NCBI GenBank assembly: GCA_030490835.1
Contig: CM059977.1
Coordinates: 18,643,335 to 18,707,334 of the forward strand
DNA length: 64,000 nucleotides
Origin: Annona cherimola
Lineage: Eukaryota; Streptophyta; Magnoliopsida; Magnoliales; Annonaceae
Direction: 5' to 3'
The first letter of the stretch is position 1. Each line of letters opens with the position of its first letter. Under the pieces are notes generated by a model that saw only the letters and a program-made list of their open reading frames with translations, ran no database searches and was not told where the DNA came from. Shown here piece by piece: positions 52,301 to 64,000 of the stretch. The position numbers and the translations under genes were made by a program.

Positions 52301-55300
52301 ACATCCATATTTTTTTAGCTTTGTGACTATGATTTATGATGTGGTAAACTCTTGTGTCAATTATTAACATTTTGAGATACTTGGAAAATGTACATGTTAA
52401 ATGTTTTTTCTTTTCCTGCTCCTGGTCATCGCATGACTGTTTCCTTGGTGAATGGTTGTTTGTTCTGCGACTTGGATAGATTGCAGATTTCTGGAAGGAG
52501 GCTCTGATACTGAGTTCTTTGCATCATCCGAATGTTGTTTCGTTTTATGGTATTGTCCGTGATGGTCCTGATGGCTCTCTAGCAACTGTTACAGAGTTCA
52601 TGGTCAACGGTTCTTTGAAACAATTTCTTCAGAAGAAGGACAGGTTATAATTTTTTTTTTTGATATTCATACCATCATTTCGTAGAAGAAACACCCAACG
52701 CATTATGTTATTGACGTTTGCCACATTTTTAGTGGCTGGTGAAAGTGGTGTTTTTGTCAAGAGCTTTAATATGCTTTTGGTGCAGGACAAAAGGGTTTTG
52801 ACCTTTCTAACCTTTTTTCCTATCAAGCAGAACTATTGACCGCCGTAAGAGGCTCATTATTGCCATGGATGTTTCATTTGGAATGGAGTACTTGCATGGA
52901 AAAAATATTGTTCACTTTGATCTGAAGTGTGAGAATTTGTTAGTGAATATGAGGGATCCTCATCGGCCTATCTGCAAGGTACACTGAATTGAATAAGAAC
53001 TATATAAGTCATCTTGGTTTTTGGAATTTCATTTTGACAAATTTCGTATTTATTTTCAACAGTATCCATCATTTTCTTTTGTCTTCAAAAACATCTGATA
53101 TTAGACTGGGATTCGTTTTTCTCACAATTCAATTTGCATCGAAAACCTATCCACACTTGTGGATGCTGATCCTTCTATTTGTGCTTTGATCAGGTTCCTC
53201 AATGACTAATTAACTGGCTATTTTCATCGTGGCTTCCTGTTCCACTCAGGTCATCCAAATTGCATTTTTGATGGGGAGAAAATGCACAAGAGTTAATTAT
53301 TGCCAAATTGGTCTAGAATTATCAACTAGTGATTCCAATATTTAGCAAGCATGGTCATTTTTTTCAATAATAATTACAAATGGCAACATATTTATTTTAA
53401 TATCTAGTGGTCCTGTTCAGTTTCGTATTTTTTATAATAATATCAAACTGCAACATATTTGTTGTCATGTTTTCAATAACATTACCACATATTTATTATA
53501 TCTTTTGAACAATATTGAACGGTGAGAAAATATGTGTCATGTTAGAAAATATGTGTCATGTTGTGATATTATTGACAATACATGGTCATATGTAGAATTT
53601 CATACAAAATATGTGGTCAGATTGAGAAGGATCCTTTTGTATCATCATTAGAATCCATAACGAAGATGTGGCAGAAATTTCTATAACACAGGCTGCCAAC
53701 TTGACATTGCTTTTTATTTGGGCCTGGGGATTGGCAATAAGACAAAAATTCTTATTGTTTATCTTATTGGCAAGGTTAAAGTACCCTTTTGAATACGAAG
53801 CGAAAAATCTCACGTTTTCAACACAACCCTTACCTTTGGCTGGGCCATCCGCCATCCAAACCAATAAGTAACATGCCAGTGGAAAACACTTCTTTGCTTC
53901 CTTTCTACTTTAGATTTGATATTGATAAATACAAATACGGCCTCAAGAATATGGTTCTAATTCCCAGTTCCAGTGTATAAATTGTGTCACCAAAACCTGA
54001 TTCTGGAATTTGGGGAAAGTTTGAACTTAGCTGGAAAAGGCTTGGGACAAAGCTAACGATCTTTCTGTATGCATGTAAAAGAGGTTGTAAATGCTTTACA
54101 GCCTTTTACGTCCTCATTTCCATGTCCTTCAATTTTACTTCCATCAAAATGTTGTGTATGCTCTCTTCATATCCTTTTCTTTTGCATCACTGCTCATACT
54201 TTTTTCATCATTACCTGTATCTTTTCTGTGTCCTGAAACATTTTTTGAAAAATGCTCGCTGTTCCACTTGATTATTTTCATAATCATCATACTGTTATCT
54301 TGTTCTGTTTTTGATGTCTATCATGTTATGTTTTATTTCTTCTGTTCAAATCCTCTGCACTTTCTCCCCTGTTTTGCTCTTTTTTATGGCAATCCATACA
54401 GACCTATGCGCAATTAAAAATTAAAGTTGTCATTGAGGCTTTAAACAGCTTGTTTTCAATTTCAAAGTTACCTAGTTTTTGTAATTTTGTGCCCTTACTG
54501 TGGTCAACCAGAACTTTTACATTATCTCATGGCTAGCTTATAAATCAACAGTTTGGATTCCTAGAATGAAGGCCTATTTTCAGCCAAATCATTTTGGTAA
54601 TCTGAGTTAACTAGCTGTCTTTTGGTGGTTAAAATCACGATCCACATGTCATTGTCTATGTTGACGGAGAATGATGCTTGTATCATCAGTACTTATCGGA
54701 TCCTCAATTCCATTCAGATTGGTGATTTGGGCTTATCAAAAGTAAAGCAACACACTTTAGTGTCTGGAGGTGTTCGTGGAACTTTGCCTTGGATGGCACC
54801 TGAGCTTCTTAGTGGGAAAAGCAACATGGTCTCTGAAAAAGTGAGATCCTTGTCATTTGAATTTGGGCTTTGTAGCATCATTTGTGTTTTGTATATTCTG
54901 TTCACCTTGCTATAAAAGTTTGCTGATTTCTATTTTGTTGTTGTAGATCGATGTTTATTCTTTTGGTATAGTTATGTGGGAACTGCTTACCGGAGAGGAG
55001 CCTTATGCAGATATGCATTGTGCCTCCATAATTGGTATGCTTAATATTAGGCAAATCTTGATTTTGTTTGCTTTTAAAAAAAAAAAAAATCCCACCAAGC
55101 AGGTATGGTTCCTCAAAGGTACTGCTTGAGATATTTGTTATATTTTCATTTCTTGTTGTTTACACTATCTTTTCATAAGTGGGTTATTGCCAGCAATCTT
55201 ATCTGGAGAAATGTGGATTTATATCTATATCAAATTATTTCTTCTTTGATTAAGCAAAAATAAAATTTATGATGGTAATGTTCTGTCTAGAGAAGCATTT

Positions 55301-57519
55301 GCTTATCAGTGAATGGAAAGTTATCGGCCTGGTATATGTAACTCTCCATCACCCATGAAGTCTTGAAACTTCCGTGGATATGGCGTGCTGATATCTGGGA
55401 TCTGAGGGTGTGTGAGGCTGTTGGTACCTTTGACCTGAAGACTGTGCTAAGTTAAACTGTGCCGTGTTCTTTTTCCCTCAGTACCTGGATTGGGTAAAAA
55501 ACCCTTAAACACGCACATCTAATTCTTTGATTGATTGGGTGAGGTGGTTATGTATTCCACCCTAATTCTTTGACATATTATGTGAATTATTCATTTTGCT
55601 TTTTGTATCAAATAACCCCAAATGCAACAGCTTCTATAAATATTAAGGCAAAATCTACTCATGCTTCCAATCCTCTGCTGTTTCAATGGGATGATGTTAT
55701 ATTCCTGTATATCTTTTTTTTGGATCGTGTCATAGGATGATTAGGCACCTGACGTAGGTGTACTTCAGGAGTGGGGTAACGAGGCCACTTGAGCCTTGGG
55801 CTTCCCACACAGTATTCTACACTCACTCATGTCAACTGCTTGGGCATCTAGGCGGTGACATATTCCTGTGTATTTATGCATGTACATATCATGTATTACA
55901 ACATGGAAAAGAAGCCCTGTAAAAGCATTCTACTGATAGGGTATTTGAGTTTCTCCTAGCTAATTTATCCATCGTGTTGATTTATCTTCAATCACTGAAA
56001 TGGGGATTTTGATGGGAATTTTGTCCCTTTCACATGCATGCGAGCTTTCGTAGGGAAGATTGCTGATTGACAGAGATGAAGATATTTTGGTCACAGAAAA
56101 AATAATAATATTTCATTGTTTTGAGCTGTGTGCCATGCAATTAGTTGTCATTCACACACAAACACGCAACTTCATGCACCAGGTGACTAATTGAGCAATC
56201 AACTTTTCAATAGATAGCTGTGCCATACAGAGCGTCTTCTGGCATGTAGGTTACAGCATTTTCCTTCTCAACAAAAGCTAATCCAGCAATCAACATATGT
56301 CCAAACGAACAAAAGCTAAAGCTACTTCTGTTTTCTGTTATTTATATTTATTTTGCAATTTGGAAGTGCGTGTATCTGCATGCAATCCCTAGTTCAAGAA
56401 AGGTTTGGGACTTATAGCGACTGTTGGACATTCTACATATGCATAAGATATTGATAATATGTTGATGGTTTTTCTGTATTGATTTTGATGCTTGCAAACC
56501 TCATCGTTTCTGAGTGGATTTTGGAAGCATCTTTTTGCACTAAATAAATTATGGGTTTGATTTACTGCTTAGCCCAGTGATTTATATCCCCACTGCGGAC
56601 TGTTAACCGCATAAAAATGTTTGGGCTGGGTTCGGATGGGTTCAATGTCTTATGAGCTTGCTCATTCTGGTCTGAAACATATCTGAATGTACCTTGGTAA
56701 TATAGTATGGGCTTGTGTTTGGCTACAAGTTCCTCGTATCTATAATCAAATAACTCATTGATCACTTTTTATGTTGCTGTGAGAAAAATTTCCATTTCCT
56801 CCAAATGAAACTTGGGAAGTTGCTAGTCTTGAGGTTTGTAGTATTTTTGGTTAGATCTCTTTTATTGACTTTCATAATCAATGAGGTTTGTTGTATAGCT
56901 TCTAAGCCAGTATCCATGAATGATGATTGCATTAGGTATTGCCATTGAACCATATCTGAGTTTGCTGGTGTTGGTTTTTGGTTAATAAGCATTTCTGTTT
57001 GGACTTATTTTCAGTCAATAAGTTACCTTTCTTCTTATGTGATAAAAAATTTGGAATCCTGAAAGGTAAAACTAAAGACTATTTGTTTATCTCCACATGG
57101 CATCAATGGCAAGTGCTGATAGTAATGGATTGTGACATGATGTAACAACTATTCTATACCATGTCTTTTCTTGTGGTTGGCACTTAAAAATGCTGTTTAA
57201 TGATAACTTGGGGATACGTGTTATGGCCAAGGAGTGTGCTCTTATGTATTTGCTGATATCCTTTTTGTCCTATGATAAGGCAATAGTTTATATATATTAT
57301 TGATAAATTAATGGTTAATTCTGTACATAATTGTATTGATTTTGCTTTATAGGGGGCATCGTGAACAATTCCTTACGGCCACAAGTTCCATCATGGTGCG
57401 ACCCTGAGTGGAAATCTTTGATGGAAAGCTGTTGGTCTTCTGATCCAAAGGAACGACCAACATTTTCAGAAATTTCTCAGACACTGAGGAAGACGGCTGC
57501 AGCAGCAAATGTGAAGTGA
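49360..57519 (+). CDS. PB1-domain Raf-like protein kinase, B4-type MAPKKK family (eight coding exons)
   Basis: Exons 49360-51789, 51889-51993, 52086-52238, 52480-52643, 52831-52978, 54718-54840, 54947-55034 and 57353-57519 join in frame to 1125 aa. A PB1 (octicosapeptide/Phox/Bem1) domain at about 22-115 starts [15 protein letters not shown] and goes on through [14 protein letters not shown] long, low-complexity middle (120-840) follows. The kinase domain at about 850-1120 has [11 protein letters not shown] (859-869), VAIK with Lys879, HFDLKCEN with Asp981, GDLGLSK with Asp1003 and WMAPELL. Phe in place of the HRD arginine and DLG for DFG are usual in this plant family. Related Arabidopsis B4 Raf kinases (RAF18/20/24 type) phosphorylate SnRK2 kinases in osmotic stress; that role here is by homology. 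The start at 49360 is chosen because it follows a splice acceptor and puts PB1 near the N-terminus. Introns of 1.7 and 2.3 kb carry repeats, including a SINE at 55713. Confidence 0.93.
55713..55860 (-). mobile_element. SINE-like retroposon, copy 2, in a kinase-gene intron
   Basis: On the minus strand it has an A-box-like AAGCAGTTGAC, a B-box-like GGCTCAAGTGG, GTGGCCTCGTTACCCC and a tail of eight A. It is flanked by TATTCCTGTATAT at 55700-55712 and TATTCCTGTGTAT at 55861-55873, a 13-bp target duplication with one change. It aligns with the copy at 2894-3059. It lies in the intron between exons 54947-55034 and 57353-57519, antisense to the gene. Confidence 0.7.
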
Positions 57520-58742
57520 TGTGTTCAGCTTGCACACAATGTCTATTCAAAAGCATTTAGTCTCGTTTTTATCCCCTTTTAACTTTGCTATGTATATCCT
57601 CATGGTAGTTGAGAAAAGAAAATACTAGGTCGTGCTACTTTGGCAAAGAAAAAAAAAAAAAAAAATTACAGGTCAAAGCAGGTTGTGCTGCTGCTTTTGT
57701 TGGGCATCATTGAACCTTTTATAGTGGTGCTGTACATGGTATTTGGCGTTCATAGAGTCCGACTATATGCACCTATTATTTGGATGTATTGTGGAAACAC
57801 ATGCATATCAGGATGCAGGAATGCTTGATCGAAGTGTGAGTTATCTTTACTGGAATTGCTATTGCACCTTTAGCGCATATGATCCCACCAGGATAAAAAG
57901 CAGATGTGCTCAAGCTATGGAAGCTCGTTGCCCCGTGGTCCCTGTCGTGATTTTCAATTTGGGGAGGGAAATTGAAAATAGAGACTGCCAAATGTTTGTT
58001 AATAATCAGATTCACCATTTTCTGTTCTTCATCATGTGACGTGTGGTGAGGACTGCTCCACATGCATATCGGTTCACGTCTTGCTGGGCATGACATCCTG
58101 CGCGCTTGTCTTTTTTTCCTCCATTTTTCCTGTTGAAGTTCCTATTCACCCATGTTGATTTGTGAGGTATGTTTTTGCAGGATCGCATTATTTTTGGACG
58201 TGGATAGATTCTGTATAGATCTTTTGCAGCTGCTGGAAGCAAGAATGGTGTGGATTTTGGTATTCCGAGTGGGACTTGTGGTATGCAAGGATGTAAATAA
58301 ATTTTGCCCGGTACATGTTCTGCCCTTCTGTGGGTCAAACCTTGGGACCAGAAATTTTGTTATATTATTTCTTACTTATATATAACTTCAGGCAGATGTA
58401 TAATGCTAGAGAAGTAATAAAGGAATATATTATAGGTAGAAATTCAGTCGTGTCATGCTTGCCGTCAAGAGAAGTTTTCTCGCATCTTTCCCATTTGAGT
58501 TGCAACTTGCAAGTTGCAACGAAGCCATTTAATGCTTGGCCGGCGTAGTTTGTCTTTTATGGGTTGTTGGGACTCTAGAGAAGAGAGCGAGAACTTATAC
58601 TGTGAATCTTTTTAAAAGTTGTTCCGTTTATTCGATCCTCTCCCATTCTCATGATCTTCTCTGCTACGACACTAACCAGTTCCTGCACTACAGATCATCA
58701 TCATCATCTCTTGGTGGGGCAAGTGTGATTATTTCAGCTTGA
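57520..58742 (+). other. 3' UTR and downstream flank of the Raf-like kinase gene
   Basis: Several AATAAA-like words occur, for instance in AGTAATAAAGG near 58412. The length of the true 3' UTR cannot be fixed. Short frames here (up to 106 codons) overlap on both strands and resemble nothing known. Confidence 0.4.
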
Positions 58743-59084
58743 AACCAGTTTGCTGCAGTGCACTCATGTGCACTAATACATAATTTATTTATTTTTAATT
58801 TTTTTTTTATATATTTTTGTGGGTTCAGGCACGAATATTTCATATATATATAATTTTTACATTTTTAATTGTTTTTTATATTTTATTTGAAAATAAAGAA
58901 TTAAAGAACTGGACACTTCTCATATGCTTTCTTATTCTTAAAATGTAAAATATTTAAAAGCATAAAAAAGATAAAAATTATATATATATATGTATAGGGA
59001 GTTGTTTTGGTACAGCATAATTGCACCGGAACAGCGATATATTTGATAAAAAATAGGCTCTATACATATTAGAATGCAATGAAA

Positions 59085-59305
59085 TTTTATATAATTATTT
59101 ATTCATATATAAATTTTATAGCAAATGATTTATGTTGAAAAAATCACTTGAAAGTTATTATTTATATCAAACTATTTTATCATGTTGAATTTGTATCATT
59201 TTCAGATGAGGCCTATATGCATATCTGAATGGGATGAAAATTAGTATGATAATAGAATATATTATTCTAAATATAATGGGTGGAGTAGATTATGATTTGA
59301 TGATC
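59085..59305. repeat. Fragment of the AT-rich MITE family
   Basis: AATATAATGGGTGGAGTAGATT and the preceding GATAATAGAATATATT resemble the right part of 44643-45005 and 45695-46095. The left part is not alignable by eye. The neighbouring 58743-59000 starts with a GTGCACTCATGTGCAC-like palindrome and may be a decayed end of the fold-back family seen at 34283. Confidence 0.3.
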
Positions 59306-59479
59306 ATATGAGGCCCATTTTAGGAACACTGCACTTGAATATTTCTAATTTATATAGAATATTTTTAATATATATATATAAATGAGATATTCATGCTTTG
59401 GCCCGTAAATGAATTATAGAAGAGCTTCTAAATTTTTTTTAAAAGGAATTATGCACTTTGGTGCACTTAAGCGTGCCAA

Positions 59480-59822
59480 ATCAGGAGACTTGATTCAACT
59501 AATAAACCCCTTTTTTTTGAAATTTTTTTATAAGATTATTAACATGTGTATTTAACTTACGCATTAAGTTTTACAATATTTGGAGATACATAAATATATT
59601 TTTTCGATTTTTTAAAAACAAGCGTATTTTAGTAACTTAAAAATGGCTAAAATACCCTTATTTTTAAACAATCAAAACATACATACACAAATCTAAAAAT
59701 GGTAAAATTTGACTTATCGATTAAATACACCTATATTAACGATTTTATAAAAAAAAATTAAATTTTTTTTTTTTTAAAATAGGGTTTTGGACTTGGGTGC
59801 ATTGAATCAGTTCTCCCGAATC
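59480..59822. mobile_element. Fold-back MITE related to 34283-34631
   Basis: Left GGAGACTTGATTCAA pairs with GGGAGAACTGATTCAA read from the right. The AT-rich interior repeats words of the other family members (ATTAAATACAC, TGTGTATTTAACTTACGC, TAAAATACCCTTATTTTTAAA). No coding potential. It lies between the kinase gene and the PP2A gene. Confidence 0.5.
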
Positions 59823-60532
59823 AGTCAGTTTGCTAAGCCCCTTGGGGTGGAAATGCCCATGTGTTTGTGCTCCCAAAATTTCAAGGATTAGAAGTCCTAG
59901 CATAAGCACAGGTGCACAACCATTTAATACTAAGGCATCTTAACGATTGTAGTGCGTGGATTCTTAAATCACGGTCCACAAGCTGAAAAATCATGGGTTA
60001 AGAAGGATATGCATATGGAGGTTTATCCAAATCAGTATCCTGTAGCGACAGTCATTTACCGACTTGCTCAACAGATCAAATGCTTGCTAAATAGGAAGGG
60101 TTGAACAATGGCTCCATCAATGGCTGAAAATGCATAAACATTCCCTTAGGTCATTGACGGAGTAAAATGGACGTGTGGAACAACACAGCACAAATAAGTC
60201 ATACAAAGTTACAAACATGCATATGGATGCAAAATAGGTTAAATTGATAAGTCTTCACTACAGTAATAAGGACCAACCACAAACTACTGTGTACGTTGTC
60301 CACTCAACCTGAACTTACTAAGGATCTTTCTACTCAACCTAGTGAACCATAGGTTCTTCTTATACATGTTGGTCAGAGAGAATAAGATTGAAAAGGGAAG
60401 AAAATCATTAAAATGGGGATAAAACAATGATGTGGTAGAAACCCATTTGAGAAATTCTAGTCACATAATATCACAACACAACATAATAGGTACAGAAAAT
60501 CGCAGAAGGGTATGAGTGGAATCTGTATCTTC

Positions 60533-63500
60533 CTAGCTAGACATCATGACTTGATCAGTTGCCTGAAGTGCTTGGTTAGCATAATACCTCACATCAGCAT
60601 CTGGATCCTCACTGAGCTCTACCAAAGCAGGTCGAACTCTCTGCTCCACCACCTGCTCATTAAATATGCTCTAAATCCAGCATAACTTCAATAGCAACAA
60701 GATGAGTAAATTTTTTTTAAAAGGACTTCCTCCAGATATACCAATTGTGTTTCACCCTAATCCCATATATACCAACTACGTTTACAATTAATCCCAAAAA
60801 TGCCTATTCTGTTAAAAACAGTTAGTTTAATTTTATAAATGCCCAAAATATCCCAGTTATAAAATAATAAAAAATAAAATAGAATAAAAAGAAAATGAAA
60901 TCAGGTCCGTCCAAATTTAGAACTCATGTGTAATTAGCGCATTGGTGAGTTAATGACATTCAAAATTTCAATTATGACCAACATTTGATGGGCGTATTAA
61001 TAATTTCATATATTAACTAATGACATTAATTTACGAGGAAAGTAATCTAGTGCTCTTGTAAGTATTGAGCCTCAATGCTCCCGGGTGCATTTACCTATTT
61101 TATTTTATTTTTTTTGAAATTTTTTTTACACAAATGTTAATCTAAGTGTATTTAACGTGTGTATCAATTTTTAGTACTGTTAAATACATTTAGATTAACA
61201 ACTATGCAAAAAAAATTTCAAAAAAATTTCAAAAAAAAAAGGGGTATATGCACCCAGGAGCATTGAATCACATTCTAATTTACGGATTGAGTGTTTTTGG
61301 GATTAACTATAAACCTAGTTGATATATATATGGGATATTGGAAATATAATATGTATATTTAGGATTAGTGTCAAACGTAATGGATACATTTGGGGAAAAC
61401 CCAAAAGAAAAAAACACTACAATGTGCACTCAAACAGAGACTAACTTGTTTATCAAAAAAAAAAAAACAGAGACTAACTTCAACAAACTAAAGAGCGTCA
61501 CCAATAATTGGTGAATCTCATGACAGAACGTTGTGAATGTAACAGTGGATCTGAGACACTTGATGTGGCTGGGGTTGTCCAAAGGCAGTGGCAGTTACGA
61601 GCCAAGACATGCACGTTTTAAACAACTAAAATTTGGTACTTGGTATGATACTATTTCCTAAATCCAGACATAATAGCAAATAATGCACTTACAGATTGGC
61701 CAACTATGGGCACAAGGGACTGCAAAACCTTTGCGACATTGAATTTGATATTGGGTATCCTGCCAATTTTAGATTCATAATTAATCAGAACATCAAATTG
61801 CTGTGGTACTGTTTTTGGAATGCAAGGTAGAGGCATTACCTGTCCTTTGAGGCACTAATGACAACAGGCAAAAGTTTTTGGCAAGTGATGTCTGAGCCCA
61901 TTACAGGAGCAAGCAGAGATATTGCAAGCAGGACCGTCATACGATACAGATAATGTGGGTTATTAATCATGTCAAGCACCTGAAAGAAACAATAGCAACG
62001 CTAATACCAACTCAGACAATAAAAGAAAAAAAGCAAAATATCTCTAGCAAGCCAAGTTATCGACTGTAACAAAGTAGTCACAAAATTGGTGCAAAAGTGT
62101 AATTTTTTTTTTCCAAAAAGATGCAAAAGTCAAGAGTGGCAAAAAGCCTTTCAAAGGATTCTAGTCTTTTCCAGAAATGCCTAAAATATTATTAGGCAGC
62201 AGAATATATTAATATTATTTAGTAAGCACAAACAGGGTCCCTTTAGTAGTGCCGAAAGATGGGAACTAAGGAAACTGACAAGCTGGAAGCAGAAAACTCA
62301 AAAAATGCAAAAATACTTTCTGCGTCAAACAGTAAGGATTATAAGGGAACCAATCAAATTATGTATGGTTTGTAACAGTGATCTCTGACAATTGGAAAGT
62401 GAACAGGCAAAATATGGAAAATGTATAGAGGTATGCATGCCCGCATATTTTGAAAGGGACATGTAATCCTCCTTCGTCAATCTGCAATAGAGGAAAATCA
62501 CCTTTTTTTCTAATGAAAACGAACACAATTTGTGATATTGGCATGTATATTGGCAATTGTTGGGAAAAGTTCTATTTAACTGATGGTGTAAAAATCAAAT
62601 TTAATGACATATGCTAGAGTATGTTACATGTAGCTTCTTTTAACATATGACTCAATAATAATCCCAGTTGTCAGAATTGAAAGATTAAAACATAATCATC
62701 CTAGAAAAATTTGATAAAAAGGATCAGTCAGCTAACACTCAACATCGACATCTCCCCCAAAGAAATCAAAAGATCATACCTGCGGAATTATATGTTTCAT
62801 TGCCCACTCTGGGCCAAATTCCTCCGCAAGTCGCTTCAAATTATTAGCAGCTGCGTCGCGAATTGAGTAAACCTGCAAGCAGTTCTAGTTAGCCACAAAC
62901 AGCCATGCCCATGGACAGGATGCCAGATCAATAAACATACAAAATAATAAATGCTCTTAAGTCTGCTATCCTTGTGATGTTGTTTGCTGGTTGCAGAAAT
63001 AAAAAGAACTCCTGGGGAGATGTCAGACGTCTGACATCAGATTGGTAAGATGGCAGCCTCAAACACATGGCCAAATATTTAGATTTACATTTGGAACAGG
63101 AGCTAGGTATGAAATTGATGTCTCTTCACCATAAACATCCCTTGTGGTATTGGGGGTTGTTTAATCACAACAAACATAATATCAGTGACGAAAGAAATTA
63201 AATTGATGATATAGAAAGACAAACTAGAAACTGAAGAAACAATGAATCATTAATTGTAAAAACAAATAATTGAGCAGATACGGAGAGAACTCAATTGATA
63301 ACAGCAAGCAGCTAAAGGACAACCCAAATCTTTCATGATTAGGATTGTTCAAAAGGACACAACAAACCTTATCTTCCAGCCACTGCATGCAAAGGGCACC
63401 AAGCTTATCATCAAAAAACCCAATACCTAACTGACTTGCCAATAATGGGATGTACTCTATAATAGCTAACCGAACTCTCCAATGTCTGTCTTCTGCAAGC

Positions 63501-63550
63501 TCAACAATTGCTGGTAAAAGGGATTGGGACAAAAGATCAATTCCAATAAC
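60533..63550 (-). CDS. PP2AA: PP2A 65-kDa scaffold (A) subunit, C-terminal 200 residues, partial
   Basis: The A subunit is a horseshoe of HEAT repeats that joins the catalytic C and regulatory B subunits of protein phosphatase 2A. Exons 63550-63368, 62872-62780, 61979-61840, 61759-61693 and 60652-60533 join in frame and end in TAG. Diagnostic blocks are [72 protein letters not shown] and the tail [10 protein letters not shown]. They cover about the last five HEAT repeats of a protein usually near 587 aa; Arabidopsis RCN1/PP2AA is the model. The first exon seen starts in phase after a CTCTCAG acceptor. The upstream exons are not in 63551-64000, so the gene continues past the window. Gly replaces the usual Asp in IVDQS. 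Nothing suggests a pseudogene. Confidence 0.93.
60722..61402. mobile_element. Inverted-repeat element in the last PP2AA intron, interrupted by a second MITE
   Basis: Left arm ATATACCAATTGTGTTTCACC..CTAATCC..AATTAATCCCAAAAATG (60735-60810) pairs with the right arm (61290-61395) read on the other strand: ATGTATCCATTACG..CACTAATCC..AGTTAATCCCAAAAACAC. Words such as TATACCAAC link it to the element at 534-1008. A smaller fold-back unit sits inside at 61070-61268. Confidence 0.55.
61070..61268. mobile_element. Short fold-back MITE nested in the 60722-61402 element
   Basis: TCAATGCTCCCGGGTGCATT on the left pairs with TCAATGCTCCTGGGTGCATA read from the right. The arms go on through GTTAATCTAAGTGTATTTAAC and GTTAATCTAAATGTATTTAAC, leaving a loop of about 25 bases. 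Nearly the whole 200 bp can fold into one hairpin. Confidence 0.7.
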
Positions 63551-64000
63551 CTGAGAGGAAATACATAACAAGGGAGCAAACTGTGAGTTGCCATATTTCA
63601 TGTTTTGAATAGTTTTAATGATGTCTGCAGATTTGTTTAGTTCAATGACTATTTTGTCCATTTTTTTCTGTTCTGAGGGATATCTTTCAATACTGTATTA
63701 GAATTTGAATTGCAAATAGAAAAGGCTACATTATTGAGCACGTTTTTTCATGAACCTTTTCATATCAAGACCCTAAGAGTTCTGCTCACCAGATGAAATG
63801 TTTAATAACTATGCTGTTACCTCATGGATGCTATGAGTAAAAGGTAGTACCCGTCTCCTAGGATGACAGGCATAATCCATGTTAAATTTTTTAGATAAGA
63901 AAAGTAAAATAAATATAAAACAATATAAAAGATTTCCGCAGGAAAAACAGTTTACTTTCTGAGAACATCTATAAGCATTTAGCAGGATGGTCATAGTCCA
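63551..64000 (-). other. PP2AA intron sequence running off the window
   Basis: No exon of the conserved PP2A A subunit is found here, although residues immediately N-terminal of the first visible exon must be encoded upstream. The stretch is therefore intron, at least 450 bp long. Only short chance frames are present. Confidence 0.7.

Overview
The window is nuclear DNA from a flowering plant. It holds many-exon genes with GT-AG introns, AT-rich spacers and many class I and class II transposable elements, and four genes whose protein families are unmistakable in plants. Nothing bacterial or organellar was seen, and no rRNA, tRNA or CRISPR array was recognised. The plant lineage cannot be fixed from this window.

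Layout. (1) 3.2-18.1 kb, minus strand: VPS52, the tethering subunit shared by the GARP and EARP complexes; 20 coding exons could be joined in frame to 703 aa. (2) 18.2-23.3 kb: tandem repeats behind the VPS52 promoter, a hAT-type insertion with a clean target duplication, fold-back elements and one speculative two-exon reading frame. (3) 23.6-29.4 kb, minus strand: RPT2, a 26S proteasome ATPase; six coding exons, 445 aa; its second intron carries a 2.06 kb Mutator-like element that itself contains a MITE. (4) 29.6-48.2 kb: repeat-rich spacer with two solo LTRs, a third LTR beside a polypurine tract, a dead receptor-kinase fragment, a dead RNase H fragment and many AT-rich inverted-repeat elements. 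(5) 48.2-57.5 kb, plus strand: a Raf-like kinase with an N-terminal PB1 domain; eight coding exons, 1125 aa. (6) 60.5 kb to the window end, minus strand: the C-terminal 200 residues of a PP2A scaffold (A) subunit; the rest lies beyond base 64000.

The four intact genes are housekeeping or signalling genes: retrograde trafficking, protein degradation, stress-type kinase signalling and phosphatase assembly. They do not form an operon-like unit, and their neighbourhood is not evidence of joint function. I found no clearly new biological system. The most informative observations concern transposable elements whose boundaries can be fixed to the base by target-site duplications: a MULE (TTTAAACAT), two hAT elements (GGTGAAAT, GGAAGAAC), two copies of one SINE, and two solo LTRs (CCGAC, ATAAA). 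Several lie in introns of the conserved genes.
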